This document shows, in pieces, positions 28,147-36,711 of a DNA stretch of 64,000 nucleotides. A model generated the notes under the pieces. That model saw only the letters and a list, made by a program, of their open reading frames with translations. It had not been told where the DNA came from and did not search any database. The DNA is from Marinobacter sp. S6332 (GTDB taxonomy: Bacteria; Pseudomonadota; Gammaproteobacteria; Pseudomonadales; Oleiphilaceae), in contig NZ_JALKAP010000001.1 in assembly GCF_023016045.1 (NCBI RefSeq), positions 62,001-126,000 on the forward strand. The letters run 5' to 3'. The position numbers and the translations under genes are program-made. Position 1 is the first letter of the stretch. The number at the start of each line of letters is the position of its first letter.

Positions 28147-29709
28147 TTACTCTATGACCAGATCGCCCAAGAAGGGGAAGTTCATTACGTTAAGAATCGG
28201 CTCGATCTTTACGTTCTTCTTGCTGGCCCATGCCAAATCCTGCCAGTGCAGCGGAACGAAAGCGGCATCGTCGTACAAGCGCTTCTCTACCTCTTGCAGC
28301 ATAGCACTGCGTTTTTCTAAATCGGTTTCTACATTGGCTTTGGCAACCAGCGCGTCGATTTCCGGGTTACAGTAGTTACCGGCATTGTATTGGCCTGCGC
28401 CGCTACCAGCTTCTGGACAAAAGGTTAGGAACTCAAAAAAGTTGGCAGAGTCTTCGGTGTCTGCGTGCCAACCAATCAGCATCATATCGCCTGAACGGTT
28501 ATCAAACTCGGGCCAGTACTGGGCTTTCGGCAGGGTTTTAAGGTCTACCTTAATGTTAATGCGTGCCAGCATGGCAGCGGCAGCTTGTGCGATTTTGTCA
28601 TCGTTAACATAGCGATTGTTGGGCGCCATCATGGTGATGGTGAAGCCATCCTCATAACCCGCTTCTTTCATCAGCTGTTGAGCTTTTTTCACATCATAGC
28701 GGGGCTTTAGAGACTCGTTGTGGCCTTGATAGCCAGCTGGCGACATCTGGGCAGCGGGTGTAGCAAAGCCCTTCATAATCTTGGCTGCAATGCCTTCCTG
28801 GTTGATGGCGTAAGCGACAGCCTGACGAACCTTAGGATTTTTGAAGGCTTCCACTCGTTCCTGATTCATGTGGAACATGATAATACGGGTACCACTCATG
28901 GTGACCAGCTCCGAATTCTTGTCGCGCTTGATGCGATCAAGATCCGTAGGTGGCACAGGGGCAATGAAATCAACGCCGCCAGAGAGCAGTGCTGATACCC
29001 GAGTGTTGTTTTCCTTGATCGGAGTTAGAACAATTTTTTTAACGTTGCCGGGGGATTCTTCATCCCAATAATCCGCAAAACGCTCAAATTCCATGCGCAC
29101 GCCCTGCTGGCGGGACTTGACCACGAAGGGGCCGGTACCAGACAGGTTATCCGAGGCAAACGAGTTGCCGTGCTTCACAATTGCGCTCTTCTTTTTGCCA
29201 TCGGCTGTCTCGCCGGAATAGAACTGACTGTCGAGCGGAAAAATGTAAGTGGCGGTATTGAGGAGCAGCGGGAAAGGCTCGCTAGTGACCAGTTCAAAGG
29301 TGTAATCATCAATAACGTTTATGCCACTGAACGGCTGGAAGATGGCTTTAAAGTCCTGACTTTCTTTTAGCCGATCGTAAGTGAACTTCACATCCTTAGC
29401 GGTGAACTCATTACCCGAATGGAATTTCACACCTTCACGGAGTTTGAAACGCATGGTTTTGTCATCAACACGCTCCCAGCTTTCTGCTAGGCGGCCTTCA
29501 AAACCAAGGTCTTTCGTCCAACGCACAAGCGGATCAAAAGACATATGAGACAACTGCAGAATGCCTCCCGAGAGCTGCTCGTGAATATCGAGGGTTACCG
29601 GGTCGGCATCGTACGCCATCTTAAGCTCTTTCGTCGCTTCCGCTGACAGAGCAACAGGTGCCGTGGCAAGAGCCATGGTACCAACTAAAGCTGCAAGTAG
29701 TTTTTTCAT
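28147..29709 (-). CDS. dppA: Periplasmic dipeptide-binding protein (DppA type)
   Basis: Family 5 extracellular solute-binding protein of 520 residues that delivers peptides to DppBC. It has a signal peptide (LLAALVGTMALATAPVALSA), the family pattern LAESWERVDDKTMRFKLREGVKFH and the typical late TFCPEAGSGAGQYN region. The ATG at 29709 starts the signal; a 17-residue extension lacks a ribosome site, whereas GGGAA precedes this ATG. First gene of the five-gene operon. The ligand may be dipeptides, haem or another peptide-like solute; adjacency to pepQ favours peptides. Confidence 0.9.
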   Translation of the reverse strand: MKKLLAALVGTMALATAPVALSAEATKELKMAYDADPVTLDIHEQLSGGILQLSHMSFDPLVRWTKDLGFEGRLAESWERVDDKTMRFKLREGVKFHSGNEFTAKDVKFTYDRLKESQDFKAIFQPFSGINVIDDYTFELVTSEPFPLLLNTATYIFPLDSQFYSGETADGKKKSAIVKHGNSFASDNLSGTGPFVVKSRQQGVRMEFERFADYWDEESPGNVKKIVLTPIKENNTRVSALLSGGVDFIAPVPPTDLDRIKRDKNSELVTMSGTRIIMFHMNQERVEAFKNPKVRQAVAYAINQEGIAAKIMKGFATPAAQMSPAGYQGHNESLKPRYDVKKAQQLMKEAGYEDGFTITMMAPNNRYVNDDKIAQAAAAMLARINIKVDLKTLPKAQYWPEFDNRSGDMMLIGWHADTEDSANFFEFLTFCPEAGSGAGQYNAGNYCNPEIDALVAKANVETDLEKRSAMLQEVEKRLYDDAAFVPLHWQDLAWASKKNVKIEPILNVMNFPFLGDLVIE

Positions 29710-29878
29710 TGCGTTTCCCGTCGTTGTTTTAAGAATTTTTCGGCACTTTTTTTCGGGCACACCGACACTCAGGCGCCCCGGACGTCTTCCATAGAAACTA
29801 GTCCCGGAAACTACCTACCGCAATCGAAATTACAACTTACGGTTATTCGTGAGCTGAATAGCGGCTTGCGCCAGCCTC

Positions 29879-30601
29879 TCAAAGACGAAATACCAAAGGT
29901 AGGATCAGTGCCGTAAAAACACCCGTCAGCCCCATACCCAAAGAGGCGAAGGCGCCTGCGGTATGGCTAATCTCGAAGGCTCTGGCCGTACCTATGGCAT
30001 GACCATTGAGACCCAGCGCAAACCCAACAATGCGCTCATCATCAATCTTGAGCCATTGTGCTAGCAGGTCGACAAACAGGGCAGCAACAACACCGGTAAT
30101 TAGCAGCCCACCCATCATTAACGGCACAGAGCCACCCAACTGTTCTGTAATACCGATAGCAATGGGGGCGGTTACAGATTTAGGCGCCAGCGACGCCAAC
30201 ACCTCCGGCGTGGCACCCATCGCCCAAGCGATCACAACCGCGTAAACAGCAGCCATGGTTGCCGCCAGCGGCAGCGTAACCACAATCGGCTTCCACATGG
30301 CTCGGATATGGTGAATTTGCTGATACAGGGGAATCCCCAAAGCTACGGTGGCAGGGCCAAGCAACACAGTAATCCAAAGGGCTCCTTCCTGATAACGAAC
30401 ATAGTCCAACGAAAAAACCGCGATGACTGCCGCTAACATAACCGCAGAGAGCACCACCGGCGGCATCCATAAGGGCTTGCCTAGGCGCGAAAACAGCCAG
30501 TTACCGGCAAAAAATGCACTCAGCGTAAGACCGATTGCGAATATTGGGCTAGCTGACAAAATATCAGGAATAGCCATAAAGCGACCCGCAAGCTCATTCA
30601 T
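29879..30601 (-). CDS. LrgB/CidB-family membrane protein
   Basis: A 240-residue protein with about seven membrane helices and the LrgB pattern (KSVTAPIAIGITEQLGG, GHAIGTARAFE). LrgB with LrgA modulates murein hydrolase activity or exports small solutes; in several bacteria and plants the homologues move glycolate or pyruvate, so the exact role here is open. It overlaps the upstream lrgA-type gene by eight bases. Confidence 0.88.
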   Translation of the reverse strand: MNELAGRFMAIPDILSASPIFAIGLTLSAFFAGNWLFSRLGKPLWMPPVVLSAVMLAAVIAVFSLDYVRYQEGALWITVLLGPATVALGIPLYQQIHHIRAMWKPIVVTLPLAATMAAVYAVVIAWAMGATPEVLASLAPKSVTAPIAIGITEQLGGSVPLMMGGLLITGVVAALFVDLLAQWLKIDDERIVGFALGLNGHAIGTARAFEISHTAGAFASLGMGLTGVFTALILPLVFRL

Positions 30602-30959
30602 GTGTTCGGCTCCGCGCAGACAAACGCACCATCTGCTTCATCAACAAAAGAGTCGTCAACACACTCAGAAAAGTGCCCAGCAACAAGGCTGCCGATACCG
30701 CCAGCCATTGCCCGGAAAACTGCGAGGCCATAAAGAACACCCCAACCACACCGGGCATGATCAGCAACACCAGAACGGAAACGAGCGCTTGGCTGGCCGA
30801 CGCCAACGCATCGCTAACTCGACCTCGCAGCATTAGCGTTAATGTCATCAAAATCATACCTAGCACACCGCCGCTGACCGGTATCAAAAAAACCAGCCTC
30901 AGGGCTTCGCCAAACAGAAAAAATAGAACCAATATCAGAAAACCACGCAACATCGACAT
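30594..30959 (-). CDS. LrgA/CidA-family holin-like protein
   Basis: A 121-residue protein with four hydrophobic segments and the LrgA pattern (FLFGEALRLVFLIPVSGGVLGMI, FFMASQFSGQWLAV). It is the small partner of the downstream LrgB and shares an eight-base overlap with it. It is divergent from yaeQ, with a 75-bp gap that must hold both promoters. Confidence 0.88.
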   Translation of the reverse strand: MSMLRGFLILVLFFLFGEALRLVFLIPVSGGVLGMILMTLTLMLRGRVSDALASASQALVSVLVLLIMPGVVGVFFMASQFSGQWLAVSAALLLGTFLSVLTTLLLMKQMVRLSARSRTHE

Positions 30960-31034
30960 ATCGCCCTGCTCACCCTCTGAAGAATTGCTTTACACTAGCG
31001 CAAACCAACATCTTGATACCAATGCAGGACGGCC

Positions 31035-31574
31035 ATGGCGCTCAAAGCAACCATTTTAAAAGCCACGCTCAATATTGCCGACATGGACAGGCACTATTAT
31101 GCAGATCATCAGCTCACCATAGCTCAACACCCGTCAGAGAATAACGAGCGCATGATGATTCGCCTGCTGGCGTTCGCCCTGAATGCACATGAAAATCTGG
31201 AGTTCACCAAGGGCCTAAGCACAGACGATGAGCCAGAGCTTTGGCAAAAAAGCTTAAGTGACGAGATTGAACTGTGGATTGAACTAGGCCTGCCCGACGA
31301 AAGCCGCCTACGCAAAGCCTGCAGCCGCGCACGTCAGGTTATTCTGTACGCTTATGGTTCACGCGCGGTACCCGTATGGCTGGAAAAAAACCAGAGCAAA
31401 CTGCGCCGCTTCGATAACCTGCGAATTGTTGAATTGCCGAGTGAGTCCACAGAAGTCCTTGCTGGACTGGCTGAACGCAACATGAGTTTCCAGGTGACTA
31501 TTCAGGATGGTGAAGTGTCTTTCAGTAATGAGGGCGCACTGGCAAGCATTACCCCGGCCCCGCTATTCCCGTGA
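31035..31574 (+). CDS. yaeQ: YaeQ family protein
   Basis: Conserved 179-residue cytoplasmic protein with a PD-(D/E)xK nuclease-like fold of uncertain biochemical role. The pattern matches throughout: [19 protein letters not shown], then [41 protein letters not shown] and [14 protein letters not shown]. It is the last core gene before the tRNA-Arg; a GCCCCG/CGGGGC hairpin follows its stop but has no T tract. Confidence 0.9.
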   Translation: MALKATILKATLNIADMDRHYYADHQLTIAQHPSENNERMMIRLLAFALNAHENLEFTKGLSTDDEPELWQKSLSDEIELWIELGLPDESRLRKACSRARQVILYAYGSRAVPVWLEKNQSKLRRFDNLRIVELPSESTEVLAGLAERNMSFQVTIQDGEVSFSNEGALASITPAPLFP

Positions 31575-31673
31575 TGAACGGCTGCCCCGACCAGCGTGCC
31601 GGGGCTGGACAGAGTAGGCTCGCACACGTAAGATTGCGCACTCGAAATTGACGCACAGCCGTCGCATTCGAAT

Positions 31674-31750
31674 GCGCCCGTAGCTCAGCTGGATAGAGTA
31701 CCGCCCTCCGAAGGCGGTGGTCACAGGTTCGAATCCTGTCGGGCGCGCCA
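31674..31750 (+). tRNA. tRNA-Arg (anticodon CCG)
   Basis: Seventy-seven bases that fold into a full cloverleaf: acceptor GCGCCCG with CGGGCGC, D arm GCTC/GAGT, anticodon stem CCGCC/GGCGG around CTCCGAA (anticodon CCG, reading CGG codons), T arm ACAGG/CCTGT with TTCGAAT, discriminator G and encoded CCA. It lies at the left edge of a probable genomic island, and a decayed copy of its 3' half is at 44481-44530. Confidence 0.96.
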
Positions 31751-31820
31751 TATTTTTCAAGGCCTTACGTGAGAGCGTAGGGCCTTTTTAATTGGCTGTG
31801 CCCAAATGGTGCCTTGGGTG
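31701..31820. repeat. Left copy of island-flanking direct repeat
   Basis: From the tRNA anticodon arm to about 31820, this sequence aligns without gaps to 44481-44600 (constant offset 12780). In the block 31741-31790 45 of 50 positions agree; agreement falls to both sides. Similarity to the right copy resumes over the 3' end of higA. It looks like the attachment region of an element inserted at this tRNA. Confidence 0.7.
31761..31789 (+). terminator. Terminator of the tRNA-Arg gene
   Basis: GGCCTTACG (31761-31769) pairs with CGTAGGGCC (31776-31784), allowing one G-U, and is followed by five Ts. The same hairpin recurs at 44541-44569. Confidence 0.75.
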
Positions 31821-32103
31821 TGCCCAAGATTTTTTTGCATATCGGTAGCACCCTAATCACATGACTCCTGCCTAGATTTTCACTTCAGCCTATTCGGGCA
31901 CATCGCAACTTCCACTTGAATGCTCTTTGCTTAGGGTAGCAGCAACAAAAGTGAGATTAAGAGCTTAATGGACGAAGTAGCTTCCGAGCCTTACCATAAG
32001 CCGAATTCGAATAACTGAAGTGGTTGAATGGATGTGACCAGCCCAGTTAAGGAATAATGAATTGATCACTGATGCGCAGAAATAGCCCGGCTCTGGCTTG
32101 TGG
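31790..32103. other. Non-coding stretch between tRNA-Arg and higA
   Basis: Contains a short internal repeat (GTGCC-C-AA... GGTGTGCCCAAG) just after the terminator. I see no reading frame, RNA fold or operator in the rest. The right-hand copy of the repeat lacks roughly 180 bases of this stretch. Confidence 0.5.
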
Positions 32104-32523
32104 CTAGAAGAAGAGAGCCGGAGAAACTTTAAAGCGCTCCCCCAGGGCCTCCATGTGTTTGCGGGTGAGCTTCTTCCCTTCCGCCCCGTTGAGGATTTTG
32201 CTGACATTGCCCTTTGAGCCCAGTTCTGGCAAATCTGCTACGCCTAGATTGTGTTGATCCATTAATGTTTTCAAGACAGCAATGCCATTGTCAGCGCCCG
32301 CTATTGCGGCGTTAAAGTCCTTGAACTCTTCTGCTTGGTCTTCCCAGCGCTCGATGCTAACAGCGAGGATCTCGATGAGCGGCTTATTGGTATCGTAATC
32401 TTCAATAAGGTCATCCATCATCGCCAAGGCGTTTTCGTAGTCCTTCTGGGTTTCTATGTGAGCCATGAATGGCAGCTCACCCAGAACAGTGCGGAGCTGC
32501 TGAATCAAAGCGGTGTTTAACAT
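32104..32523 (-). CDS. higA: HigA-type antitoxin
   Basis: A 139-residue HTH antitoxin of the large HigA (COG5499) kind. The N-terminal helical part precedes a C-terminal XRE-like domain (NLGVADLPELGSKGNVSKILNG, KKLTRKHMEALGERFKVSPALFF). It lies four bases downstream of higB and would normally neutralise the toxin and repress the operon. Since higB carries an in-frame stop, HigA may persist only as a regulator. Its last 47 codons are duplicated at 44707-44847. Confidence 0.88.
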   Translation of the reverse strand: MLNTALIQQLRTVLGELPFMAHIETQKDYENALAMMDDLIEDYDTNKPLIEILAVSIERWEDQAEEFKDFNAAIAGADNGIAVLKTLMDQHNLGVADLPELGSKGNVSKILNGAEGKKLTRKHMEALGERFKVSPALFF

Positions 32524-32527
32524 GGCT

Positions 32528-32839
32528 CTACTCCTTGGTTCTGCGGTACTTGTCAGTTAGCCGGTCATACTCGGCGTGACTGCAAATATGTTTCACGTAC
32601 ATGCGTTTGTCACGGAATTCGATGGAAGCGATCAGGCGAAGGTTGCTGCCGCCTATGTCGATTGCCCACCACTTATCCCTGTATTTGAAGTTATCCAGTG
32701 AAGGGAATACCTGGCGTAACTGAGCGGGCGTTTCAAACTACCCGTCACGCAATGTTGTATAGACGTTGATCAGAGCATCCCTGTCGTTCGGGTGCTGCTG
32801 CGCAGCACCATTGAACGGTTTTCGTGAAATTACGTGCAC
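32528..32839 (-). pseudogene. higB: higB toxin gene interrupted by an in-frame TAG
   Basis: Translation from a GTG at 32839 (AGGGA site upstream) gives a HigB-type, RelE-fold mRNA interferase: VHVISRKPFN, then PNDRDALINVYTTLRDG, a TAG at 32738-32740 (codon 34), and then in the same frame FETPAQLRQVFPSLDNF, RDKWWAIDIGGSNLRLIA, YVKHICSHAEYDRL. The family normally has Glu or another residue at the stop position, so one base change has broken the gene. The rest is well preserved, which suggests a recent event. An amber suppressor or sequence error could restore it. Confidence 0.85.
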
Positions 32840-32908
32840 CGTCTTCCCTTTGTTTCATTTTTTGAAAGCGCAGGCTCTAGTCAGTAGGTCGACACCGTGA
32901 GAAGTTTG

Positions 32909-33838
32909 TCAGTTTACAAGTCGCTTCAGAGACCTCCTTATAAGGTTCTCACCACTGACGAGAATCACGCCCGCAATAACCAGAGCACTCCCTGCCAAAA
33001 AGCTCGGCTCTAACGGCTCGGATAACAGCCAGGCACCAAGTAAAACGCCAAAGATAGGAGTCATAAACGACATTATGCCGATTGGCGAGGCGTGATAATT
33101 TCGGAGCAACCAGAACCAGATCAGAAAAGCCAAAAATGCGACAAAGACAGCCTGAAATACAATGCTGCTGATAGCAACCGTGCTCGGAACAAAACCAAGC
33201 TGATCTGTTGCATAGGCAGCAATTGAGAGCAGGAAACACGCCATCAAGAGCTGATATAACAGAGTTTCTCGTGGCGACACTTCGGACAATCGAGAGGTTC
33301 GAATCACCACAGTAGTTGCGCCCCAGACAGCGCCCGCGAGTATGGCTAGTGCATCACCGATAAGAATATCTGAAAGGTCTTCTGGCGACGAACCAGATTT
33401 GTTGCCGAGAAAGGCTAGAGCCGTCCCTGAAACTGCCAATACAATACCACCCCATTGCATGCGGTTCATACGCTCCGATGCAATCAAGAAATGAAGAATT
33501 AGAGCCGCAAACACGGGTGCTGTGTATAGAAACACCACGGCATGGGAAGCAGAAGTGAAGCGTAGTGCCTCGCCCAGGAACAGATACTCAAGGGCAAATA
33601 GTAATCCTACCCATAGGCCCGGCTTCCAGTTTCCACTGTTAAGCGATACACGTTCGCGTAGCACTAGCATGTAGACCCAAACCAGAATAGCTGCAATACC
33701 GGAACGGATCGCAATCTGAAGAATAGGAACCACGTCCTCGGAAGCGGCTTTAAGGGCGACTTGTTGCATGCTAAGCATCACACAAAATAAAACCATAAGC
33801 CCAAATGCTTGAGCATCTGGTGCTTTTCTGTGTTCCAT
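32909..33838 (-). CDS. EamA/DMT-family transporter
   Basis: A 309-residue inner-membrane protein with ten predicted helices in two EamA repeats (the second begins near DALAILAGAVWGATTVVIR). The family exports amino acids, metabolites or nucleotide sugars. The upstream region has TTTGTATACT (33856-33865), a string also found in the operator before the aldehyde dehydrogenase gene, so it may belong to the hydroxyproline regulon. Its substrate is unknown. It is divergent from a broken AraC-type gene. Confidence 0.87.
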   Translation of the reverse strand: MEHRKAPDAQAFGLMVLFCVMLSMQQVALKAASEDVVPILQIAIRSGIAAILVWVYMLVLRERVSLNSGNWKPGLWVGLLFALEYLFLGEALRFTSASHAVVFLYTAPVFAALILHFLIASERMNRMQWGGIVLAVSGTALAFLGNKSGSSPEDLSDILIGDALAILAGAVWGATTVVIRTSRLSEVSPRETLLYQLLMACFLLSIAAYATDQLGFVPSTVAISSIVFQAVFVAFLAFLIWFWLLRNYHASPIGIMSFMTPIFGVLLGAWLLSEPLEPSFLAGSALVIAGVILVSGENLIRRSLKRLVN

Positions 33839-33885
33839 CGTTTACCTCCGGTGAATTTGTATACTCGTACATAGGTGTAAAGGAG

Positions 33886-34239
33886 GTGAAGATTGGCAAA
33901 CACCGTTACCTCGTGCCGTCACAATACGGGCTCTGGACTTCATTGAGTGAAATCCGGGTGATACTCAATCTCTCTCAATTGGCGAGGCTCTTCCACACCA
34001 CAGAAAGAACCGTTATGCGAAGGGCAAAGAGGGATTGGGGGGGGCCTCCCTCTGAGTGGCGTCAAGGGCTCAGAATAGTTGCAGCTATGAAACGTCTTGA
34101 GTCAGGTATCAAGGTAGAGAGCATTACTCTGGATTTAGGCTATGGTAGTGCGTCTTCATCCATTGCGATGTTCAAGAAATTAATGGGCGTCACCCTGATG
34201 GGTATAGGGGCGGCCGACAGGTATCAGCCAACCCCTTGA
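33886..34239 (+). pseudogene. AraC-family regulator remnant (C-terminal HTH only)
   Basis: The frame encodes an AraC-type DNA-binding domain: SQLARLFHTTERTVMRRAKRD, WRQGLRIVAAMKRLESG, ITLDLGYGSASSSIAMFKKLMGVT. The N-terminal cupin sensor is missing, and the conserved Pro after GVT is replaced by LMG. The upstream part of the frame overlaps the divergent EamA gene and has no good start: the GTG in AGGAGGTG sits inside its own ribosome site. Such regulators are commonly divergent from an EamA exporter, so this is probably the truncated former regulator of that gene. Confidence 0.6.
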
Positions 34240-34248
34240 CAGGCTCCG

Positions 34249-35763
34249 TTAGCGCAGTTCCTCGGGCAACAGTGCGCGGTCGATGTCTTGGAAACAGACT
34301 GGACGCAAAAAGCGTCTAATCGCCATCGTACCGACCGACGTCGCGCCGAAGTTAGTGGAGGCCGGATAGGGGCCACCGTGAACCATAGAGTCACACACTT
34401 CCACGCCCGTCGGGAAGCCATTTGCCAAAACTCGGCCCGCTTTACGAACCAGTTTTGGCATTAATTTGCGCGCCGCGTCGTGGTCACGGTCTGTCAAATG
34501 CAGGGTCATCGTAAGCTGCCCGACACAGGCATCTAAAAATTTCTCCATTTCGTTCACGTCTTTGACTCGGACAATCACACCCACCGGGCCAAATACTTCA
34601 TGGGACAATTCTGGATTGGCCGAATAAGTCGCCCAATCACAGGCAACCACCGACGGCGTTACTTCACGCTCATTAACCATGCCCTCGACTAGACATTCGA
34701 CGCCCTTGGCTGCTTGTAACTGTTGCGCCCCTCGGGCACAGCTGTCGGCAATGCCTTGTGAAAGCATGGTTTGTGCTCCAGCCTGACTTAAGGCCAAGAC
34801 TGCTGAATCAACGAAGGCATCGCCATCTTGGCCTTCGGGCACCAAAACGACGCCTGGGTTAGTGCAGAACTGACCTGCGCCCAATAACAGAGAACCAGCC
34901 CAAGCTGCTCCCAACGAGCTGGCTTTATCCGCCAACACCCCTGGTAACATGAATACGGGGTTAACGCTGCCGAGCTCCCCAAAAAAGGGAATCGGCTCTG
35001 GCCGCGCGGCACATAGGTCAAACAACGCACGACCGCCTTTCAAAGAACCGGTAAACCCGACGGCCTTAATCGCCGGATGCTGCACTAGGTTCGCGCCAGT
35101 CTCGTGGCCACCACCTTGCACAAACGAAAACACGCCCGAGGGCATCTCGCACCGTTTGATGGCGTTATGAATGGCCAAAGCCGCCAACTCACCCACTGCT
35201 GTGTGCGACTCATGTCCTTTCACAACCACCGGACAACCTGCCGCCAACGCAGCGGCTGTATCGCCGCCTGCTACCGAGAAGGCCAGCGGAAAGTTTGACG
35301 CGCCAAATACGGCCACGGGACCGACTGGAAGCTGCATCAGTTTTAGATCTGCCCGAGGCAACGGCGTGCGCTCCGGCATGGCTGGGTCGTGGCGTAGATC
35401 CAAATAGTCTTCGGATTCAATGTGGCTAGCGAACAAGCGTAGTTGCCCCGTTGTGCGTCCTCGCTCACCTTCAAGCCGAGCCTGAGGCAATCCGGTTTCT
35501 GCCACCCCAGCTTGGGTTATGGCGTCGCCCAGTGCGTCCAGTTCTTCCGCAATCGCACGCAAAAACTCAGCGCGTGCCGCCCGAGAAGTTGCAGAAAAAC
35601 GCTCAAAGGCGGCCTCAGCGGCTAGACCGGCGGCCTTAACGATGGCTTCTGTGCCGACAAAGACACGGCGACCTTGGCCACCGTCAAAGGTACGATCACT
35701 GTCGAGCCAGCGGCCCTCGATTAAGTGGCGACCGCTTAGGGAAAGATTATCAAATGGGGGCAT
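34249..35763 (-). CDS. 2,5-dioxovalerate (alpha-ketoglutarate semialdehyde) dehydrogenase
   Basis: NAD(P)-dependent aldehyde dehydrogenase of 504 residues that oxidises alpha-ketoglutarate semialdehyde to alpha-ketoglutarate, the final step of trans-4-hydroxyproline breakdown. It has the fold's key segments: FGASNFPLAFSVAGGDTAAALAAG for cofactor binding, catalytic Glu in FFGELGSVNPVF, catalytic Cys in LGAGQFCTNPGVV and HEVFGPVGVIV near the C-terminus. This GQFCTNPG form is typical of the hydroxyproline/sugar-acid type III enzymes. Upstream lies a predicted operator. Confidence 0.9.
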   Translation of the reverse strand: MPPFDNLSLSGRHLIEGRWLDSDRTFDGGQGRRVFVGTEAIVKAAGLAAEAAFERFSATSRAARAEFLRAIAEELDALGDAITQAGVAETGLPQARLEGERGRTTGQLRLFASHIESEDYLDLRHDPAMPERTPLPRADLKLMQLPVGPVAVFGASNFPLAFSVAGGDTAAALAAGCPVVVKGHESHTAVGELAALAIHNAIKRCEMPSGVFSFVQGGGHETGANLVQHPAIKAVGFTGSLKGGRALFDLCAARPEPIPFFGELGSVNPVFMLPGVLADKASSLGAAWAGSLLLGAGQFCTNPGVVLVPEGQDGDAFVDSAVLALSQAGAQTMLSQGIADSCARGAQQLQAAKGVECLVEGMVNEREVTPSVVACDWATYSANPELSHEVFGPVGVIVRVKDVNEMEKFLDACVGQLTMTLHLTDRDHDAARKLMPKLVRKAGRVLANGFPTGVEVCDSMVHGGPYPASTNFGATSVGTMAIRRFLRPVCFQDIDRALLPEELR

Positions 35764-35838
35764 GGTGAAAGCTCTCTTCGCTTCAAATGATGGGAGTCAG
35801 GACAACTCTACTCGATAGATGTTATACACCAACTCATA

Positions 35839-35860
35839 TTTGTATACTGTATCCAATATA
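35839..35860 (-). promoter_or_regulatory. Candidate GntR operator before the aldehyde dehydrogenase gene
   Basis: TTTGTATACTGTATCCAATATA contains ATCCAATATA, also present at 36671-36697 and 40970-41002, and two TGTAT half-sites seven bases apart. It lies about 80 bp upstream of the start. Assigned to the adjacent GntR regulator by inference. Confidence 0.5.
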
Positions 35861-35880
35861 AAGCGAAAATCAAACCCCAT

Positions 35881-36579
35881 CTACTGCTGGCGTTGTTTTG
35901 CGACCATTTCCAGCAACTCGTCTCGTGTTCGACGGATATGGCTCTCCAGCAACAGAGTTCCATCCTCAATCCGCCCGTGTTTAGCGTGTTCGAGTAATGC
36001 CCTATGCTCAGCTTTTGCGGGCTCGCGCTGCTTAATAACACTCAGGTGAATTCGCACGTAACGGTCCGAGTGAAGACTCAAGCGCTTGAGAAACTCCATG
36101 GTCATCGGTCGATTGGCTTTCGCGAACAGAGCACCGTGATACGCATGGTTTAGATCCCCCCAGTCGCCTACGTTATCAGCCGCATAGGACATCTCCATCT
36201 CGTCTAACAAGCGCTCGCACAAGGCAAAATCTGAAGACTCCAGCAAAGGCACTGACTGACGATAGAGATCGACCTCCAACAAGGCCCGTAGATCGAATAT
36301 CTCGCCGATTTCACTCAATGAATGCTTAACGACAGACCCACCGCGATTATTTTCCCAGTTCAGCAGTCCTTCAGCCGCTAGACGCTTAAGCGCTTCGCGC
36401 ACCGGCATTCGAGACACTCCGTACTCCTCGGTTAGAGCTTCTTGGCGAATCGCCTCGCCTTCCGATAACTCGCCAGACAAGATGCGCCGGCGCAGATCAT
36501 TGGCAATTATCTCCGGTAGGCTTTCTTTTTTTATGAGTCGTTTGACTGGCATATACTCTCGCTCGAATTTTGGATCCAT
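35881..36579 (-). CDS. GntR-family regulator with FCD domain
   Basis: A 232-residue FadR-subgroup regulator: winged helix with LPEIIANDLRRRILSGEL, GVSRMPVREALKRLAAEGLL, then an all-helical FCD ligand domain with the metal-binding His pattern (LNHAYHGALF, HSDRY, HRALLEHAKHG). It is flanked by hydroxyproline genes and divergent from the Ldh2-type gene, with candidate operators in the gap, so it is likely the local repressor, relieved by a pathway intermediate. An ATG nine codons downstream is an alternative start. Confidence 0.88.
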   Translation of the reverse strand: MDPKFEREYMPVKRLIKKESLPEIIANDLRRRILSGELSEGEAIRQEALTEEYGVSRMPVREALKRLAAEGLLNWENNRGGSVVKHSLSEIGEIFDLRALLEVDLYRQSVPLLESSDFALCERLLDEMEMSYAADNVGDWGDLNHAYHGALFAKANRPMTMEFLKRLSLHSDRYVRIHLSVIKQREPAKAEHRALLEHAKHGRIEDGTLLLESHIRRTRDELLEMVAKQRQQ

Positions 36580-36670
36580 TTATTTAACAGCGGATAATAA
36601 CCGTTTTTTTTGCTTAAGGCGAAGCAGCTGGCATTGTAATCTCAACCCACTTATGTATCATCTAGCTCAA

Positions 36671-36697
36671 AATATCCAATATACAATATACAATATT
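36671..36697 (+). promoter_or_regulatory. Candidate GntR operator in the gntR-ldh2 divergent gap
   Basis: The stretch carries ATCCAATATA, then two ATACAAT units seven bases apart, ending CAATATTG. It is 15 bp before the Ldh2-type start codon and so well placed for repression. Confidence 0.5.
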
Positions 36698-36711
36698 GAC
36701 GAGAGCAAGAC

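Noticed and set aside
31561..31610. Hairpin after yaeQ as a terminator
   Set aside because: Six-bp GC stem only and no T tract; not convincing enough to annotate.
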